From: Powellomyces hirtus
Taxonomy: Eukaryota > Chytridiomycota > Chytridiomycetes > Spizellomycetales > Powellomycetaceae
Direction: 5' to 3'
DNA length: 64,000 nucleotides
NCBI GenBank assembly: GCA_025526995.1
Contig: JAHLKG010000027.1
Location: 248,001-312,000 of the forward strand
The position numbers and the translations under genes were made by a program. Position 1 is the first letter of the stretch. The number at the start of each line of letters is the position of its first letter. The notes under the pieces were generated by a model. That model saw only the letters and a program-made list of their open reading frames with translations, did not search any database and was not told the origin of the DNA. Shown here in pieces: positions 43,278 to 54,237 of the stretch.

Positions 43278-45682
43278 ATGGAGGCACAACCAAGCGCCGT
43301 GGGCAATGGGTGGTCTTCACTTTCCCGCAACCAAGCGGCGGGACCGGATTCACAGACACTACATCCGGCAACCAGACCGGCTAAATCATCGCTGTTGCAA
43401 TACGTGCTCCGCGGATTGAACTCTTGAGATTGTCAGTACTGCAAACGCCGCACGATCGGTATAACGTGGGCCAGGGCGACCAGCCTTGTCGAACGAGACT
43501 GTGGTCACCGGTAAATATACCAAGGTGTGCAACGGCTGCAACGTCGTTTGGACCACGTCTCATCACCATTGTGGCTTCTGCAACACTTGGGATATCGATA
43601 TGCTCACGGCATCGTGTGGAGTAAGAACCGCCGTTGTCGCCGCCTCTTCTGCCACCTCACAAAGCGAACAAGACTACAGTACCAACTGCAAATACACTAG
43701 AAGGTCTACTTGCCGTTTGCAACCAATACAATCTGTACCCACCTCCGACCTTCAGTGCCACATATGTCACGGGAACGACAGTATAGTTGGGGCGGCAGTT
43801 CGCTGTCAACGACTGACTTGGCAGAAGTCGTACATTTTGACCGTTTTATCAACGTATGCAACAACTGCGGTATTGGAATCAATATCGTAGTCAATGTGCC
43901 TTGTGCAACAATCCGGACATGCTGGCAACGGTTCACGGACTGTCAAATGCGACCGAGACCGGGAAGTACGTCTCACAGCTATGCCACCCGCTACCGGCTT
44001 GCAAGGATAGCGAGTCAAAAACAATGGCATCATCAAAACGGGATGCATGCTGTGTGCACTACGTGCCTTGCATTCTGGCCTACGTCGTGTAATTAGTGCG
44101 CTCATTGCAGTGAGGGAGACCACCTCAAGGCGACCGGAGCGGCCTTACCGGAGGGGTCACCAGTTGGACGGAAGTGGCAGTGGACCGTGTACCGATCATG
44201 GTGTGCAAAGAAAGACTACGATGTTTATTGGTCATTATCTCATCACCAATGTGGCATTTGCAACAGTTTCGCGATATCTGCAGTTGTTTGCGGGCTCGGG
44301 GCGCCAGAAAGGACGACTGGTCACCCCAAAGGTATGGAGGCAGGCAGTGATACGGACTCGCCGGAAGTCTCGATAGTGACTGAAAAACGTGAGATCTTGG
44401 AGTTGAGAAAGACGTCGCGGAACTTTTATCCTGAGGCCGACCCGAGACCTTCAGAGGCAGTCATTGCGGTCGACTCGCCGGACGGTTTGATGGTAACGGA
44501 AAATCTTCAAACCGTAAACGTGATGCCTCCCCCCTCTCTGTACCAAGTTCACCGTGGGGGACGAGCGGGGCCAGTGTGTAACAATGTAGAAGTTTTGGGT
44601 CGTAGTGGATGGCACACAATCGTTAACGGACCTGCCAATGTGGACATCTGTTCCGATGCACAACGTCTTCTCCTGTTTCCGTGCAAGGTTCACCCCATGC
44701 CCCGAACGTGCAAGCGAGGCGCCAGTCAAGGCCGCATTTGACATCTCGTGGGTTCGATATGCATGGGTTATTGGAATGGCAAGACTTTGACCTCTTTGTA
44801 AAGGGCGTCAATACCTTTATCGAAGGTGAACCTTGTCCGCCGGCCGAGGCGAAACCCCGCCCGCGCTGGAATTTTCTCCAGGTCCCATACCTGACTGGGG
44901 GGCATATGTGAATTGCCACACAATGTTAGGCGTGATTTATCCAAAGGCTTTCGAACTCTTTGGACTGAGTGATAGTGGACCTCTGTCTTCTTCTGACACC
45001 GGTCCCCATTGTGGGTTCTCCTGGTCACGACAGAAGCAGGTATTTTATATAGACGCGGTCTTTTGAGATGGACGCCGCCGATGATTCCACCGAGGAATTA
45101 CGCGCAGAGTCGGCCAAGTGGTTTAGAATAAAGGTAGCTGCGCGAGCGCCGCTGTCAGAAGGTCCGAAAAAGCGCAAGGTGGACAGGTCGAGGAAAATAT
45201 CGTAGCGCCGAAATCCCCGGCTGGGCCGCCTGCGAAGTTTGTTACGTGACACTCATGAACGGAACGAAATACCAAACAAATTTTATAACGTCGGTGGATC
45301 AAGGCGCTAAAAACCAAGGTGCATGCTGTATTCGCCCTGAATGCGTGGACTCTACGAAACGGCTGGTAAATACAACGATTGGCCCACGTTTGTCAAGTTA
45401 GCCACCGAACGAGCTCCGTTGGACCCCAACTTCCTCGCTTGAGCTATAATGATCAAACAACTGTACGACATGGCGCTCCTTCAGCAGCAAACCCTGAGGA
45501 TGGCGTCCATGTATGCCAGAGGAAGCGCCGCGATATTGGATATTAGCTAGATGAGTCTTCTGATCATCTTAATGGGAAGTGCGGCACAGGTGAATGCGAG
45601 TGCCGGGCTGGAGGGAATGAACGCCCAGCGACTAATGCAGGAAATGGTGTTGCATATTGATCAATGGAAGAAAATCGAATAA
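43278..45682 (+). pseudogene. Cysteine-repeat locus, fragmented or heavily spliced
   Basis: No single model fits. Starting near ATG 43278, plus-strand frames carry diverged CxxC modules: KVCNGCNVVWTTSHHHCGFCN (about 43523-43583), LQCHIC (about 43757), NVCNNC (about 43850), SQCALCN (about 43893), AVCTTC (about 44054) and DVYWSLSHHQCGICN (about 44220-44263). The first and last align over about 30 residues, and 24 of 27 bases match between 43559-43585 and 44239-44265. Modules lie in different frames and are separated by stops. Further downstream a frame from about 45068 has GPKKRKVDRSRK, and a helical piece (YDMALLQQQTLRMASMYARG; LMQEMVLHIDQWKKIE) ends at TAA 45680-45682. It may be a decayed duplicated zinc-ribbon gene or a many-exon gene. 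Confidence 0.35.
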
Positions 45683-45897
45683 AAATCTTGAGAGTTTAGT
45701 CCGCGCTGGGTCCGAGTTAGCTTGTCATAGATTGATAAAATCGTTGTTTACAGTGTTGACCCATGGTATTGTTCAAAAATAAGTCAATTGATACCATCCT
45801 CGCATGGCTATTTAACGGGCTGAGGTAGAGATACCTATTGGAACGAGAGGCTGATGTTATACATGACCTACAAGCTAGGTAGGGGTGATGGTGGTGG

Positions 45898-46491
45898 TCA
45901 TGCGTTATGGTTATGCAAATGAATATGGTCATGGTCACGGTCGTGTCCGTTACAGTGATGCTGCTGATGTTGATGCAACCCCGGTGTATGTGGGTCGGCG
46001 GCGGCAGCATCAGCTTGTTTTCGTTTTTGTTGCCGCGCACGCCGCACTGATTTGGGTTCGCGCTCGTATGCGTTTGGTGAGTTGGAGGATGATGAGGAGG
46101 AAGAGGAAGAAGAAGAATCGGAGTCGGAGTCGGAGCCGTCGGGGTTGTGCGGTTTGCGGAATATGCAGCAGACTAAAAACAAACAAACACAAAAGAGATC
46201 AGCAACTCCACCTCCCCAACCTCCTTTCAAATCCATTTTTTCCATACCTTTACTAGTCTTCTTCCCCATCCCCTCATTATCCACCACCCCGTCGTCCCAC
46301 TGCACGCGGCGGTCGTCCAAATTCCCGCCGCGGAGATGGAGTGTGCCATCGGGAATGAGTGGTTGTGGCGAGGCGGGGCGGGAGGCGACGGTTTGGGTTT
46401 GGGAGCCGGTGGAGAGGGGTTGTTGGGCGAGGGTCCTGGAGGTTGAGGATGAAGGAAGTTGTAGGATTGGAGGTGGGTTTGTGGTGGACAT
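45898..46491 (-). CDS. Protein phosphatase 1 inhibitor, YPI1/PPP1R11 family
   Basis: A small intrinsically disordered regulator of protein phosphatase 1. Exons 46491-46248 and 46172-45898 give 172 aa. The family core is GTLHLRGGNLDDRRVQWDDG, VVDNEGMGKKTSKVCCIFRK, followed by an acidic/Ser run and a basic, His-rich tail (HDRDHDHIHLHNHNA). RVQW is the RVxF-like PP1 docking motif, and KVCCIFRKP the second conserved segment. The intron (46247-46173, 75 nt, GTATGG donor) lies exactly between K and VCC. It is a multiple of three without stops, so a retained transcript would insert 25 residues, including a hydrophobic stretch, into the PP1-binding core. Confidence 0.9.
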   Translation of the reverse strand: MSTTNPPPILQLPSSSTSRTLAQQPLSTGSQTQTVASRPASPQPLIPDGTLHLRGGNLDDRRVQWDDGVVDNEGMGKKTSKGMEKMDLKGGWGGGVADLFCVCLFLVCCIFRKPHNPDGSDSDSDSSSSSSSSSSSNSPNAYEREPKSVRRARQQKRKQADAAAADPHTPGLHQHQQHHCNGHDRDHDHIHLHNHNA

Positions 46492-46703
46492 TTTGTATTA
46501 TTGAAAAAACATAGTGGAGAATGGGGAATGGACGGGTGACGAGTGTGACATTTGCGAGGGAAGGCTTAGTTACGTGACCTCCAATGGGTTGAATATTACA
46601 CCAAGATTATCGTGTTCAAAAATTCAACGACGTAGAAAATTTAAATATGAAACATTTAAAAAGCTTAAGCTACATGTATTTTGACACATATTTGAAATAC
46701 AAC
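46492..46703. promoter_or_regulatory. YPI1 promoter and CCDC146 3' end
   Basis: Only 212 nt separate the CCDC146 stop from the YPI1 start on the same strand. Contains a ttacgtgacc element near 46569-46578. Confidence 0.35.
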
Positions 46704-49700
46704 TTATATCTCCACAGCTTTGATGACCGCCCGGCGGAAATACCGCATTTGCGCACCCTTCTCCCGCGGACGGAACGGTGCGTGGCCGCCATACGGTTTC
46801 GGAATGGGCAGTTCGGTGACCACCCCGCGCGCAGCCGCTGCGGCCGCGGCAGTAACGGAGGGTGTTGTATCGGGGATGTAAGCGTTTGGCCGTGGATGCG
46901 CGGTAGTGCGGAGTGTAGGATATATGTAGAATTCGTCGTCACTGCGTACACGAGTGAGGAGATCAGAGGGATGTGTAAAGGGGGAAGGGTGAGATGTGAG
47001 CGCCTTCAACTTACGTGTCGATGCAGCCGTTTGCCTGTGCGCGCATCTTGCGCTCGGTAATGGCCTGCTGCGCTACTGCCTGCTCGTGAGATTTGTACTC
47101 CGCGCGATAGAACTCGCGCTCGATGGCCGGCGTCGGTGCCAATCCGGACGCCAGTCGTGTTTTAGCTTCCTCGATCAGGAGTTCCTGCGATGAAGGAAAG
47201 CCGAAACGCATGAGCGGCCTACGTCAGAGTGTTCGAACAAGCGGATACCTATCAAGTCTGAGCGCGTACTTTGTTGATCTTCTCCTGATACAGCGCAACA
47301 GCCATCCCTTGATGCATGGCGAGTTCCGACACGCGGGCCATCATGGCTTTTGTGGTGTGTTTGATGCGCTTGGAGAGGTCGTTTACTTTGCCGGCGACGG
47401 CGTGCGACTCGCTTCGTCCATCGAGAGTCTGTCGTTTTAGCCGATCTGTGAGTGTGCTGACTTCGCTGAGGATGAGGTCCTTTTCCAGTATGCGTTCCTG
47501 CAATGTACAAAGGTAAGAAGCTGGGACATTGTGTCTCTGACTAGTAGATATGTGGCATCCAGCAGAAGCTGGTCCAAGAGGCGTACCTCTCGTTCAGCAA
47601 GCTTCTCCTCCACGTCGCGAATCTTCTTGACCAGATGTTTGTGGGTCGGATCCGAGCCTCCCAAATCACGCGTCCGATCTGGTTCCCAAGGGCTTTCCAT
47701 TCTCGTGCTCAGTTCTCGAGATCGCTCCTTTGCTTGCGCGAGGCTGTCAAGAAGCTCATCGATGCGCTCTTTGGCTTGAGCGACCTCTCGCCGCGGCATT
47801 CCCCGTTTGAGTGTCTCTACCCCTCTCGACAGATCAGCAGCAATGATGGAGAGTTTGCGGACGGTCGCTTGAATGTTTTGCAGCGCTTCTTCCCCTCGTT
47901 GTGACACCTCATTCGTCAGGTTGAGCTTCTCATACAAAATGCACAGCTCGTCATGTCGGTCCAACAGATGCGTTCCGGTCGTGTTGCGCGTCTTGAGAAG
48001 CGTTTCGTGCCGTGATCGTAGCGAAACCAGATCGCTTTCCGCAGCCGCAATGAGAAGTTGCAGAGTCTCGATGCGGGACAGGTTTTGGTCAATCTCAGCA
48101 CGGCGCTCCCGGTACTGCAGTAAAAGCTTGTTGGCCTCGTTCTTTGCCGAGTCCCGCTGGGCGTAGGCCGCTGTGTTCGTCTGTCTGCGCGTGGTAAGCT
48201 CCCGATCTTTATGCGTAATCTCGTGCCGCAGAATCTCGATCTCGTTCAACAAGATCTTGATCTTCTCCTTCATCTCCGCTGCGCGCTGGGTGGTCGCCTG
48301 AATCTGGTTCAGGTACTTGTTGCGCTCGTTCTTGACCACATCGTACAGCGTTGCAAACTCTTTCAAACGCACAACAGCTTCCTGACACCGTTTGCCCGCA
48401 TCCACGACTGCAGTCTCTTTGATCGTGACATCGTCCTTGATCGTCTTCAGCTTATTCCGAATCCGAATCAGCTCCCGCGATTTGAGTTCTTTCTCAATCT
48501 TCAACTCGTCCACTCCGCGACGCAGCACCTCAGTGCGGGCGACTTTGCCTTCAAGTTCTTCCTCCAGCCGCCGATTCACGCCTAGTTCCCGCGCCAGCGC
48601 TTCACTCTGTGCGCGTTCGCCGGATTCCGTCTTGAGGTACTCGTATAGCGTCAAGTCAATGTGCTTCCGAAGGGCTTGCACTTGTTTACGGAAGTGCTTT
48701 TCGTCCCGTTTGGCGGTTTCGAGCGTCCGGCTGTGGTCGATCAGCTGCTGATGCAGGAGAGGCGTGGAGAGACGGATGTTCGTGACAGTTGTGTCAAGCC
48801 GACGCAGGGATTTCAGCAAGACGTCCTTTTCTCGGAGGGAGCGGAGGAGGAGGTCGTGCTCGCGCCGTATCTGGAGTAAATAGGAACAAGTCGGTTACCA
48901 ATATGCATCGTCAGCGCGGCGAATGCGAGGGGCTAGTTTCGTTCCATACCTCAACGACGCACTTTTTAAGCGCCAGCTCCAATCGTACACGTTCACCTTT
49001 ATGCACCGCGAGCTGTTCTTTTGCAATCTGATGCTGCGTAAAAATCTCGTCGCACTGCCGCTCCATCTCGTGGATCTCCCGACGACGCTGCTCATACTCG
49101 GCAGATTGGTCCAGTTTGTGCTCTTCTTGGTCCTGCAAAATGAAGTAAGCTGCCGATCATATGAACGGTCCTATTATGCTCGGAGAGGAAAATCGTACCT
49201 TTCGCTTTTTGGCTAGTCGGTCGAGTTCCTTATCGAGCTGCTGCGACAGCGTGCTTTGTTTCACGTTTTCGACCACAAGCGAGTTGATGGCGTCTCGGAG
49301 AATCTCGGCTTGTTTTCTGGAACGATCCCACAAGCCTTAGTCAAACGTCGGCGTCCAATCTGCTGCACTGATCCTCGACGCTTCAGAGACATACATGATC
49401 TTCTGCGGCATCTCGTTTGCTTGGCTGAATGCTGCTGCGTGTCGCTCGCGCTCCATCTCCAAGCGTTCGACTTCGTGCATAACCATCTCATGGGTGGCGT
49501 CCTTTTCCTCCTGATCTTTCTCCAGGTTCTCGACCTGGTGACGTCGTTGGATCACCTCTAGCTACACGGGCGGTAATTGCAGCGGGTCAGAGATGTAGTG
49601 GGACAGATAGCGGTCCGATTGTCCAGGTGCTTCGTCTGTACCTTCAGCTCTTTGCTCGAGGCAATCAACTGCGGCTCCAGCATATCCGCCTTGTGCCGAC

Positions 49701-50586
49701 GAATCTCATCAATATCCTCCGTCAGAGTCTTCTTCTTCTCCTGACTCTCCTCAATATCCTTCTCCAATTTTGACTCACGCTCCTTGGCCAGCTTCACCTC
49801 GTTTTCGGCCTTCAGCAGCTCGCGCTTCAATTCCCCGATTTCCGTGTTTTCGGTAAACTGCTTGCTAGCCGTCCGGTCAATCTCAAGCCGCAGCTTCTGC
49901 ACGTCGGCGTTAACGTCTTTGCACCGCTTCATCAACTGCTTCTCATATTCGGCGCAGGAGAGGAGAAAGGCGTGGAGGGAATGTGTGCGGTCTTTGAGAT
50001 GTGTGATGCTGTTCAGATAATGTTAAGATGTTCAGCTGACTGAGGAGGAGAAAAGCTCTTCTTGAAGTGTGTGGTTGCGACACTCACAGATTCTCGTCAT
50101 GTTCCCGTCCTCCACGCAGACCTTCCAAAAAGCGATACCCCGGCGAGACTTCCAAATTGAACAGTCCACCCAGATAAAAGTCTTCAGGTTCATTGTCTTC
50201 GCCCGCCCCCGTCGTTCCAGCTGTATCTGCACCACCCCCACGCCGGCTGCTCCGGGAAGGTGCTGTTGTCGGCGTTTCCCCGCGTGCAGATGCTATTGAT
50301 GATGGTGGCGGTTGCAGTGTCGCTGGTGCTACGGGTGGTGATTGTTGTTGTGGTTGTTGACCGGATGAGGGGATATTGAGGGATGGTGCAGAAGTGTCTC
50401 GTGGCAGATTGTGCATTGGGGAAGGTACTGGGATTCCGGCGCCTGGTGCTGGTTCTACTTAAAAAAGATATGACATGAGAAGTGCTTCCTTTGTTGTATT
50501 CCCCTGAGCAGCTACTTACGAGCCGGGGGATTTCTTGTATCGCCAGCATCGTCGGGCGCCATGCCATCTCGTCCATCACCAGACAT
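46704..50586 (-). CDS. CCDC146/MBO2, coiled-coil protein of flagella and centrioles
   Basis: A long coiled-coil microtubule-associated protein of axonemes and centrioles; the Chlamydomonas homologue MBO2 is needed for the normal flagellar beat. Ten exons (50586-50520, 50457-50088, 50008-49642, 49561-49395, 49316-49199, 49132-48950, 48870-47587, 47497-47270, 47184-47015, 46941-46704) join in phase to 1063 aa; the human protein is about 955. The N-terminus is Gln/Pro-rich; residues about 150-960 are nearly continuous coiled coil. The C-terminus has the family hallmarks EREFYRAEYKSHEQA, ERKMRAQANG, HPRPNAYIPD, LPIPKPYGGHAPFRP and the terminal AVIKAVEI. The intron 47586-47498 was kept because splicing restores LAERE-ERILEKDLILSEV. 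Confidence 0.92.
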
Positions 50587-50871
50587 CGTGAATGTATTTG
50601 GTTGTCCGTCTCTATGCGCTGAAAACCGCCTCTCCGCCAAATAGTGGAATCAACCAGGGAAAGCTCCCGAGCTGCGAATCGTTTTGTAGATGCTGTCGAA
50701 CGGCGCTTCTCCGCGCTGACCTCATCAAATGTCCTGAAACGTGACCCGTCAAATTTCCGAATCGGTGGTAATTGCAGCTCACAACACTTGCGCGTAACGG
50801 CGAAACGGCATTGTCAAATCGGTTGGCATCAGCGATTTCGACAATTGTACTCAAGCACATATCGCGTCAGG
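50587..50871. promoter_or_regulatory. Short divergent promoter, CCDC146 and p24
   Basis: 285 nt between two start codons on opposite strands. No clear TATA box. Confidence 0.4.
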
Positions 50872-51848
50872 ATGAAGTCAGTATCCCTCATAGCAGCAGT
50901 GGCGGCCTGGCTGGTCTGCGTAGCGGTTGCGCCGGTAGCTGCTTTCAATACTTTTACCATCACCTTAGGACCGCGACAGGAGAACTGCTTTAATGAGCAT
51001 TTGCAGGCCCATGAGCGCCTGGATCTGTCGTATGAGGTCGCAGAGGGGGGTAGTTTGGACATTGACTTTGTGGTAAAGGAAAGGAATTACATTCTATTGC
51101 TTTTGAACAAGCTCTGATGGTGCTCCTTGTGGGCGTAGATATACTCTCCGAATTCCCGTCCGCTCTACAACCTCAACGGCGAAAGTTTCGCCACCTTCGG
51201 CTTCAATGCGGAAGTGGAGGGCACTTATGTTTACTGCTTCAGCAACAAAATGTCGGCGTCCTCGGAGAAGAAGCTGTCCTTCACCGTTCACGGCCCCGAC
51301 GAGAAGTGGAAGATTGAGGAGAAGGAAATGAAAGAGAGTATTGGTGAGTGGAGCTGGGGTGATGGCGGGGTGATTGTTACATGGAATAGCGGACAAAAGC
51401 AACTCATGGATGATAAATCTGTTGTTTCAAGATGACCCAACGGACAATCTGCAGAGCGAGATGCGCATCCTGGACTCGGGAATAAAAGCGATCCGCGACG
51501 AGCACGCATTCTTGACGGCGCGAGAGCGGAGACATCGTGCCAGTATGTGCCAAAAGATAACGCCAAAAATGACTCAATCGGATACTTCCGGACGCTAATC
51601 TTCTGCCTTTTACGTTTTGCCATGCAGCCGCGGATAGCACGAACACTCGCGTTCTCTACTGGTCGCTCGTGCAAGCCCTGGCGCTTATCGGGGTGTGCTT
51701 CTTCCAGATCACCTACCTCAAGAGGTAACGTGTGTGGGCTTCGCTGCCTGTTCAGATTTAATGCACTGACTAGTGCAAGCATGTTTTCTTACGCCCCGAT
51801 GTCCTCTTTAATAGATTCTTTGAGATGAGGGGCGGGCGACTTGTGTGA
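50872..51848 (+). CDS. p24 family cargo receptor, Emp24/TMED2-like
   Basis: A type I membrane protein of COPII/COPI vesicles that selects cargo such as GPI-anchored proteins. Exons 50872-51072, 51139-51343, 51432-51542, 51628-51724 and 51815-51848 give 215 aa. It has a signal peptide (SLIAAVAAWLVCVAVAPVAA), the GOLD domain with its two disulphide cysteines (ENCFNEHL and GTYVYCFSNKMS), LDLSYEVAEGGSLDIDF, a short coiled coil (RILDSGIKAIRDEHAFLTAR), one span (LVQALALIGVCFFQITYL) and the short cytosolic tail KRFFEMRGGRLV. The tail carries the FF motif for COPII; the classical KK retrieval signal is absent. STNTRVLYWSLVQAL and YCFSNKMS place it nearest to the Emp24/TMED2 (p24-beta) group. Confidence 0.9.
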
Positions 51849-51984
51849 AAAGCTTCTACTGCTACTCGGTTGTGACACTAGAGCGAGAATGCATATGCGA
51901 AAATTCTTCTATATATATATGATTCATCACCATCACGCTTGTCGCAACATACGCGGTTCGTTGTGTGAGAAACCTTGAGCGATC

Positions 51985-53470
51985 TTAGGCGGGCAACAAG
52001 GAGTTGTAATGTGCTCCTAGACCATATGCATGCCGATGATACCTGGGAGAGCGGGAAGTTCAGTAAAGCAAAGCAGAGCACGGTGATGCGGTGGCTTGGG
52101 CAACGTACGAAACGTAAAGGGGCTCAGATGTGAACTCCTCGCCGACTGTTAGTGTGGGAGAGCCAGCTTGGACAATATGTATTGGGCGCTTCAGAGCTCT
52201 GGCGATAGCTTGCAGCTGTGGCAATGGATGGGTTAGCCAGATGGGGTGAAATCAATCAGTTCAGCTGGTATGACGCTACCTCTGTTTGGCCACCCCAATC
52301 AGCTGTCTTCTCCACTCCGTCACAATATGCTTGGTACTCATCTGCGGATGACATGATCAGTTGCGAAGCAAACTGGCATGCTTGATGTCTTTGGCAGGCA
52401 GCGTTTACCTGGATTGAGCATGTCGCCGTTCTTATTTACGAGGAACGGAATGAAATCGTCTGTGTGTGTGCGCAGGAAGTCGGCCGCGAGTGATCGAATG
52501 TCCTTGTATGTCTGGGGAGTTGCCAGAAATTCACAAGGTCAGATTGGAGATGGTTGGGGGTGTGAGACACACGGATCTATGTACCTTGTTATCATCGCCC
52601 GCGCGGACGCTTAACTGATGCGCTACTGCGTTGTACATGCTGACGAGAAAAGGGCTTCAGGAAGGGCCATTTCATATCCACCATAACAGTAGAGGTCGTG
52701 GCCGTACCAGTGACCGTCTGGAGCGATCTGCTTAATCTGCAGTCCGAGTGGGACAAGCATCTCTGCGATCGCGCTATCTTCAACTTCTTTCTGATTAGGC
52801 ATATTCGCAGCTTCTTCGGCAGCTACGCGGCGCATGGCTTCAAACTCGGCGACTTTTCTTTGCTGATGAGCGCGGCGGAATTGGGGATTAGAATGCGAAC
52901 TTGCGCCGAACCGTACAGGAGTGCTAATGCAAGCTATGATACCTTTCTGAGTTGCGCCTTATTTGGTTTCTTTTTCCGCTCCTCAGGCGTCACGGATACA
53001 TTTTTCAAGTCGTCTGTGATGGCCGATACATGGGCATCATCTGTCTATTTGAAAGCCCTGGGAAACTCCAGGTCCTTGGGTCAACACGGGGAAGCTGGGA
53101 GCGACAGTGCTGTTGCGCCAGAATCACCTCATTTGATGGTTGCTGCTCTACCGTGTCCATTTCAGCGTGCTGCTGTTGCAGCTGTTCGATGGCCGTTCGT
53201 TCTTGGGCATGTCTGTCGTCCAACTCCTTTTCCATCAACGCTGCTTGCACTTGGACATCCTTTTTCTGCATGGCGGAAAGTGACGATACCACGCGTTAGC
53301 AAACTCATTGTACTTGATTAAAGAGCAATGCGTCCCACCTTCTGTTTGTTTCCGCCCACCGACTTTTTCAGAGCGGTGATCTTGCCGGTGAGGTCTTTAA
53401 GCTCTTTCCTGTGACGGGCCTGCAGTGCGTCCAAGGTCTCAATAACGTCTGGTTGTGCTTCGCCGTCCAT
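51985..53470 (-). CDS. OTU deubiquitinase, OTUD6 type
   Basis: A cysteine deubiquitinase linked to translation in animals and yeast (Otu2). Nine exons (53470-53339, 53265-53128, 53044-52943, 52862-52708, 52639-52585, 52511-52409, 52341-52280, 52215-52109, 52042-51985) join in phase to 303 aa, the family length. An N-terminal coiled coil (about residues 1-150; HRKELKDLTGKITALKK, EKELDDRHAQERTAIEQL) precedes the OTU domain. Catalytic motif: QIAPDGHCMYNAVAHQL with Cys176; the intron 52707-52640 splits this codon TG/C. YCDGVEKTADWGGQTELQA and the C-terminal RHAYGLGAHYNSLL (His296) complete the site. Because every exon is short, open-frame searches see only fragments. Confidence 0.92.
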
Positions 53471-54237
53471 AGTCTACTGGGTTCTTTTCTGGTGGCTACT
53501 CCTTGTATATCCCAGCCTTGTTGTCAAGAATGATGTTGAAGGCGGTAAGCTTTCGTACTCAGGAAGCATGAACTTCCAACTTCCATTACATGAAATGGAA
53601 CTTTTGTCGTGCGCCTCGGGCAGTGACCGCCTGTGTCACAATGTAAGACCGTGTATCACAGCGTTCAGAATGTCATGATTTACGGAATTGGAATCTTAAA
53701 ACTTCGAAAAGTATTGGCAACCGGAGCGTGCATTTGGAGAAAACCATGCAGTTGGCACACGTTAACAGTGAGGGAACGACAACATAAGCGTCGCAAAGAG
53801 AATGCAAACACTTAGAGCGCTGATTCTATGCAATTGTTATTTCTACAATCTTCCCTTCGCCAATGCACTCACTGCATATAGCGTCCCCTCTGTCACCAAA
53901 CAGCAGCGTACTTGCATCAATCATTCTTTTGCATGCTCCACAAATGAAGAGAGTGCTGGTGTGACTACTATCTTGTCCTTTCTGGTTGGGATTTGGCTGG
54001 GCTTACCTCGCCGTCTAGTTCTTACATGTTCTTATCGATACTTGACATGTTCTTACATGACCAACGCGATGGCGCGTAAGCACAGGAATAGCGCTTGTGT
54101 TCTTGTAGCCTGTCTTTCCATCCTTAAATTCACAGCTCATCCAACGATTTTTCTAAAGCTCAGTCTTCAGTCGTATACATAATTTCCCCCCGAGTCGCTG
54201 TTCTGAGCCAGCCGACGCCGCTCACAAGTCAACGGAA
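53471..54237. promoter_or_regulatory. Divergent intergenic region, OTUD6 and CTLH genes
   Basis: 767 nt between start codons on opposite strands. The short plus-strand frames look random. No clear TATA box. Confidence 0.4.

Noticed and set aside
45158..45178. Exact GPKKRKV nuclear localisation signal
   Set aside because: It occurs in a 45-codon frame in the decayed cysteine-repeat locus with no other support; a short basic heptapeptide can arise by chance.
47498..47586. Coding read-through VRLLDQLLLDATYLL in CCDC146
   Set aside because: It looks like coiled coil, but splicing GTACGC...CAG gives LAERE-ERILEKDLIL, the expected conserved join, without insertion.
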